This document shows positions 3,794 through 6,400 of a stretch of 6,400 nt of DNA, piece after piece. Source of the stretch: Methanobacteriaceae archaeon. GTDB taxonomy: Archaea > Methanobacteriota > Methanobacteria > Methanobacteriales > Methanobacteriaceae. The notes beneath the pieces are model-generated. The model ran no database searches and was not told the origin of the DNA. It saw nothing but the letters and a program-made list of their open reading frames with translations. Position numbers and translations under genes: made by a program. The stretch is from positions 1 to 6,400 of the forward strand of contig JADGNH010000111.1 of assembly GCA_017883605.1 (NCBI GenBank). Direction: 5' to 3'. The first letter of the stretch is position 1. Every line of letters begins with the position of its first letter.

Positions 3794-4951
3794 ATGCTCA
3801 TAAGTTCTCCCCTTCAGGAAATGAGACGAAGGGAAGCTGCTTTAAGAATAATAAACCTACAGGTTAAAAGAAGGGGAAGATCCCACCTCTACGATCTAAC
3901 TGGCCTGGCAGGAGGATTTCCTCTCCAAAATGGTGATATATCACTTCTAGAAACCTACGCAGGACCCGCGATTTTTGAAGAAGCTTTAAAACCTCTTGCA
4001 AAGAAACATCTTGGTGGAGAAAAGTTTTTAGCTTTAAACAGGACCAGTTCAGGAATTTTAGCAACCATACTGGCCTTGGTAAAACCGGGAAGTGAAGTGG
4101 TTCACTATTTACCTTTACCACCATCACACCCCTCAATCCCCCGGAGCGTAGAACTTGTAGGTGGTAAATACAGGGAATTTGACGATTTAAACCAGTTTAA
4201 AGTCGGTAAAAAAACTTCTCTGGTTATAATAACTGGTTCAACCATGGATCATCAGATAATCCCTGAACATGACTTTTTAAAGGTAATTGAAATTTCAAGA
4301 AAACAGGGAGTGCCTGTTTTTGTTGATGACGCCTCCGGCGCCAGACTCAGAACCATAATATATAACCAGCCCCGGGCAACAGATATGGGGGCGGACTTGG
4401 TGGTGACCAGCACTGATAAGCTCATGGACGGCCCAAGGGGCGGTCTCATGGCTGGAAATGCTGATCTGATTGATCTGATAAAATCAAAGTCCCATCAGTT
4501 CGGTTTGGAAGCACAACCACCCATAGTTGCAGGGATGGTAAGGGCACTGGAAAATTTCACTCCAGAGAGGATTCTTAAAGCTGTGGATAAAAAAATTAGA
4601 CTGTATCAAGCTTTAAAAGGAATTTTAAAAGTCAAAGAAACCCCAACAGGGGTCATGCTTTCTCCGGATGATCTGATAGAGGAATTAAAACAGTTTGGTG
4701 TTAAGACCTCCCTATATCCAGAGGAGCTGGCTAACCTTTTTGCCATGATACTTTTGAGGAAATATCATATAATAACCATACCTGCGGTGGGGATGCCCGG
4801 TGCATCACCAACCATCCGTCTGGACATGGCCTCCAGAGATGCAGAAAGAATAGATATAAATTATATAATCAATGCTTTAAAGGGAACCATTGAACATCTT
4901 TTTCGTATCATTGAAGATGAGAAAGCTTGCAGGGAAACCCTATACAAATAA
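3794..4951 (+). CDS. PLP-dependent enzyme, MJ0158 family (TIGR03576, SelA-like)
   Basis: This 385-residue fold-type I pyridoxal-phosphate protein is related to bacterial selenocysteine synthase SelA. Visible elements are LNRTSSGILAT (81-91, phosphate-binding loop region), FVDDASGAR (176-184, with the Asp that contacts the pyridine nitrogen), and VVTSTDKLMDGPRGGLM (203-219), where Lys209 should form the Schiff base. A small C-terminal domain follows, with IITIPAVGMPGASPTIRLDMA (326-346). The archaeal MJ0158 group is known to resemble SelA yet is not regarded as a selenocysteine synthase, so the substrate here is unknown. The length suits the family. ATG 3794 lacks a ribosome-binding site; ATG 3821 is a weaker alternative. 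Cys379 to the stop codon coincides with the first unit of the downstream 29-bp repeat array. Probably cytoplasmic. Confidence 0.9.
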   Translation: MLISSPLQEMRRREAALRIINLQVKRRGRSHLYDLTGLAGGFPLQNGDISLLETYAGPAIFEEALKPLAKKHLGGEKFLALNRTSSGILATILALVKPGSEVVHYLPLPPSHPSIPRSVELVGGKYREFDDLNQFKVGKKTSLVIITGSTMDHQIIPEHDFLKVIEISRKQGVPVFVDDASGARLRTIIYNQPRATDMGADLVVTSTDKLMDGPRGGLMAGNADLIDLIKSKSHQFGLEAQPPIVAGMVRALENFTPERILKAVDKKIRLYQALKGILKVKETPTGVMLSPDDLIEELKQFGVKTSLYPEELANLFAMILLRKYHIITIPAVGMPGASPTIRLDMASRDAERIDINYIINALKGTIEHLFRIIEDEKACRETLYK

Positions 4952-5072
4952 ATTAATGCAGGGAACTTCTTTATAACTAAAAATGCGGTGAAATTTTTCT
5001 ATAAATAAAATTAATGCGGTAATAATTTTTTGTAAATAAATTAAGCAGTAAAATTTCTTAATAAATTAGAAT
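4928..5072 (+). repeat. Degenerate tandem repeat array of about 29 bp, five copies
   Basis: Copies start at 4928, 4957, 4984, 5015 and 5044 (spacing 29, 27, 31, 29). Each has a TGCAGG- or TGCGGT-type head, then AAATTT-rich DNA, a TATA-like core (TTTATAAC, CTATAAAT, TGTAAATA, TTAATAAA in copies 2-5) and an AAATTAA tail. The first copy is coding: it supplies the last seven codons and stop of the MJ0158-family gene. The array fills nearly all of the spacer before rtcA. Confidence 0.7.
4999..5007 (+). promoter_or_regulatory. Best TATA candidate for rtcA, inside the repeat array
   Basis: TCTATAAAT in the third repeat copy is the strongest box A in the spacer. It would start transcription near 5030, leaving a 60-base leader. 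Weaker TATA-like cores occur in neighbouring copies, and read-through from the upstream gene is also possible. Confidence 0.35.
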
Positions 5073-5093
5073 TTATTTATTCTGGAGATTTAA

Positions 5094-6110
5094 ATGATTG
5101 AAATTGATGGATCCTACGGCGAAGGGGGTGGAGCACTTCTGCGCACTTCAGCCGCTCTTTCAGCAGCTGCAGGTAAACCAATTCATGTGTATAATATAAG
5201 GGCAAAAAGACCTAAAGGCGGGCTTATGCCCCAACATCTCCATGCTTTAAAGTCGGCATCCCAATTAACAACGGCTTCTTTTAAGGGATTAAAACTCAGT
5301 TCACAGGAGATCACATTCAAACCAGGTCTACCCCAAGGAGGAGATTATAGAATTGATATAGGAACAGCGGGCAGCATCACACTGGTTCTCCAATGTTTTA
5401 TGCTGCCAGCAGGTTTTGCAGAATCTGCAGTAAATATCACCATTAAGGGGGGTACAGATGTTAGATGGTCCCCCTCTGTGGACTACCTCCGAAACGTAAC
5501 CTTACCCATTTTGAAGGCTATGGGTTACACCGCAGAGATGGATCTTATCCGGCGGGGACATTACCCTCGGGGTGGGGGAATTTTAAAGTTGAGAATAGAT
5601 CCCGTTAAAAAGTTGAGGCCAATAAATCTAAAAAATCTTGAAGTTGAGGCTATAAAAGGCTTATCTCACTCAGTTAAACTGCCTGAACACGTAGCTTTAA
5701 GACAGGCCAAAAGTGCAGAGGATTTCTTAAGATCAGAGGGTTATCAAGCCGATATAGAAGTCCAACATTCCAACAACGCCCTGGGGCCCGGTTCAGGGAT
5801 AGTGCTGTGGAGTGAGGGGGTGGGAAGAGTGGGGGGAAGCTCCCTGGGAGAACCTGGAAAAAGGGCGGAGGAAGTGGGAAGAGAAGCAGCAAAAGAACTT
5901 CTAAACCATATATCTATGAAAACTGGTCTAGACCGATACATGGGGGATCAAATCATTCCCTATATGACCTTAGCAGGTAATTCCAGTATAAAAACTGCTG
6001 AACTCACCCAGCACACCTTAACCAACATCCATGTGGCGGAAAAAATTACCGGTGAAACCTTCTCAATTCAAGGCGAATGTGGACATCCTGCATTAATCAT
6101 GGTTGATTAG
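5094..6110 (+). CDS. rtcA: RNA 3'-terminal phosphate cyclase
   Basis: RtcA uses ATP to convert an RNA 3'-phosphate to a 2',3'-cyclic phosphate through adenylylated enzyme and RNA intermediates; the product ends suit RNA repair ligation. The 338-residue length is typical of the family. Signatures visible are DGSYGEGGGALLRTS (5-19), the RPKGGLMPQHLHAL segment (39-52), GTAGSITLVLQ (90-100), RRGHYPRGGG (153-162, the family's RGxxPxGGG-type motif), MGDQIIPYMTLAG (283-295) and LTQHTLTNIHVAEKI (304-318). His307 in the last motif matches the adenylylated histidine (His309 in E. coli RtcA). All key residues are present, so the enzyme should be active. The start is set by GGAGAT (5084-5089), four bases before ATG. 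It follows the MJ0158-family gene after a repeat-filled spacer. Cytoplasmic. Confidence 0.96.
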   Translation: MIEIDGSYGEGGGALLRTSAALSAAAGKPIHVYNIRAKRPKGGLMPQHLHALKSASQLTTASFKGLKLSSQEITFKPGLPQGGDYRIDIGTAGSITLVLQCFMLPAGFAESAVNITIKGGTDVRWSPSVDYLRNVTLPILKAMGYTAEMDLIRRGHYPRGGGILKLRIDPVKKLRPINLKNLEVEAIKGLSHSVKLPEHVALRQAKSAEDFLRSEGYQADIEVQHSNNALGPGSGIVLWSEGVGRVGGSSLGEPGKRAEEVGREAAKELLNHISMKTGLDRYMGDQIIPYMTLAGNSSIKTAELTQHTLTNIHVAEKITGETFSIQGECGHPALIMVD

Positions 6111-6241
6111 GTTTTGTTTATTTTTAGGATCCCTTTTTGATTTGTTTTTAAGATAATTTACCAAAAAATCAAATTAAAAATTAATAAAATTATTAAAAAT
6201 TATTAAAAATAATTAAAAAAAAAAAATTTTGATTCAAATTT
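6111..6241. terminator. Two-sided terminator region between convergent genes
   Basis: After the rtcA stop, T-rich stretches (6113-6126, 6132-6136, 6143-6149) can end plus-strand transcription. For the minus-strand gene, a 12-base A run (6215-6226) reads as T12 just past its stop codon. The spacer also has a 10-base unit, TATTAAAAAT, repeated at 6191-6200 and 6201-6210. No gene is seen here. Confidence 0.55.
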
Positions 6242-6400
6242 TCATCTTATAATCTCAACCCTCTGCCAGGCAGTCCAGTCCACCTTCTTGGGGCCGTCTG
6301 AAAGTTTGGCACTTATCAACAAAAATTTCACGTTATCGAAAGTGTTTGAGGGCAGTTTTATTATAATCCCCTGGTCCCTGGTCTGGACCTCTAATGTTGT
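6242..6400 (-). CDS. C-terminal end of an unrecognised protein, running off the right edge
   Basis: The minus frame is open from the window edge to TGA (6244-6242) and gives 52 residues. It has protein-like alternation of strands and turns: TTLEVQTRDQGIIIKLPSNTF, then VKFLLISAKLSDGPKKVDW and a final WQRVEIIR. The pattern suggests an all-beta C-terminal domain, perhaps Ig-like, with conserved-looking Trp and Gly-Pro turns. GC content is higher than in the spacer, as in the other real genes here. It is convergent with rtcA. The N-terminus lies outside the window, so neither family nor location in the cell can be named. Confidence 0.7.
   Translation of the reverse strand, partial: TTLEVQTRDQGIIIKLPSNTFDNVKFLLISAKLSDGPKKVDWTAWQRVEIIR

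Noticed and set aside
3864..4449. Minus-strand ORFs of 90 and 65 codons
   Set aside because: Both are antisense to the well-supported MJ0158-family gene.
3794..4951. True selenocysteine synthase (selA)
   Set aside because: The archaeal MJ0158 group resembles SelA, but archaea make Sec through the SepSecS route and no Sec genes lie nearby.
4928..5072. CRISPR array
   Set aside because: Units are degenerate, contiguous and lack unique spacers between conserved repeats; no cas genes are present.
5674..5941. Two overlapping minus-strand ORFs within rtcA
   Set aside because: They are Pro/Leu/Ser-rich shadows opposite the conserved RtcA C-terminal half.

Overview
The window looks like a chromosomal segment of a methanogenic archaeon, most likely Methanobacteriales (Methanobacterium-like). 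This rests on AT-rich spacers, archaeal TATA boxes, ribosome-binding sites complementary to an archaeal 16S tail (GGAGGTGAT-type), T-run terminators without hairpins, and three archaeal-type genes: a TIGR00288-type NYN protein, an MJ0158-type PLP enzyme and RNA 3'-phosphate cyclase. The assignment is by recognition, not by a database search.

Left third (1-2145), an accessory and decaying zone. The minus strand at 1-195 carries a coding-like frame broken by two stops. A tRNA-Lys(CTT)-like gene (227-299) has a perfect acceptor stem but a damaged anticodon stem and T arm, so it may be a tRNA pseudogene. Next comes a PRC-barrel gene (487-729) whose ribosome-binding site points to an ATC start codon. 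It is followed directly by an N-terminally deleted, frameshifted Hsp20 remnant (733-897), a 31-residue single-helix membrane peptide with an excellent ribosome-binding site (924-1019), and a second PRC-barrel copy broken by several indels (1133-1370). Beyond that lie fragments of unrecognised genes (1452-1979) and a 51-residue single-helix membrane protein (1988-2143).

Middle (2145-3253). An unrecognised 111-residue coiled-coil/alpha-beta protein (2368-2703) is preceded by a leader with an inverted repeat and three degenerate direct repeats, and followed by a strong T-run terminator. A 550-base spacer then holds a 30-bp duplicated motif, a 16-codon ORF with a full-length ribosome-binding site, and a 32-codon ORF behind a TATA box enclosed in an inverted repeat.

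Right half (3254-6110), the conserved core: NYN-domain protein, MJ0158-family PLP enzyme, then RtcA. All are on the plus strand and intact. The gene borders carry short tandem repeats: 21 bp between the first two and about 29 bp (five copies) between the last two. Each repeat includes TATA-like sequence, so tandem duplication may have shaped the promoters here. A putative PIN-like nuclease and an RNA 3'-end cyclase in one cluster suggest RNA-end metabolism, but this link is inference.

Right edge. A convergent minus-strand gene of unknown function enters the window (6242-6400, C-terminus only), separated from rtcA by a T-rich/A-rich spacer that can terminate transcription from both sides.
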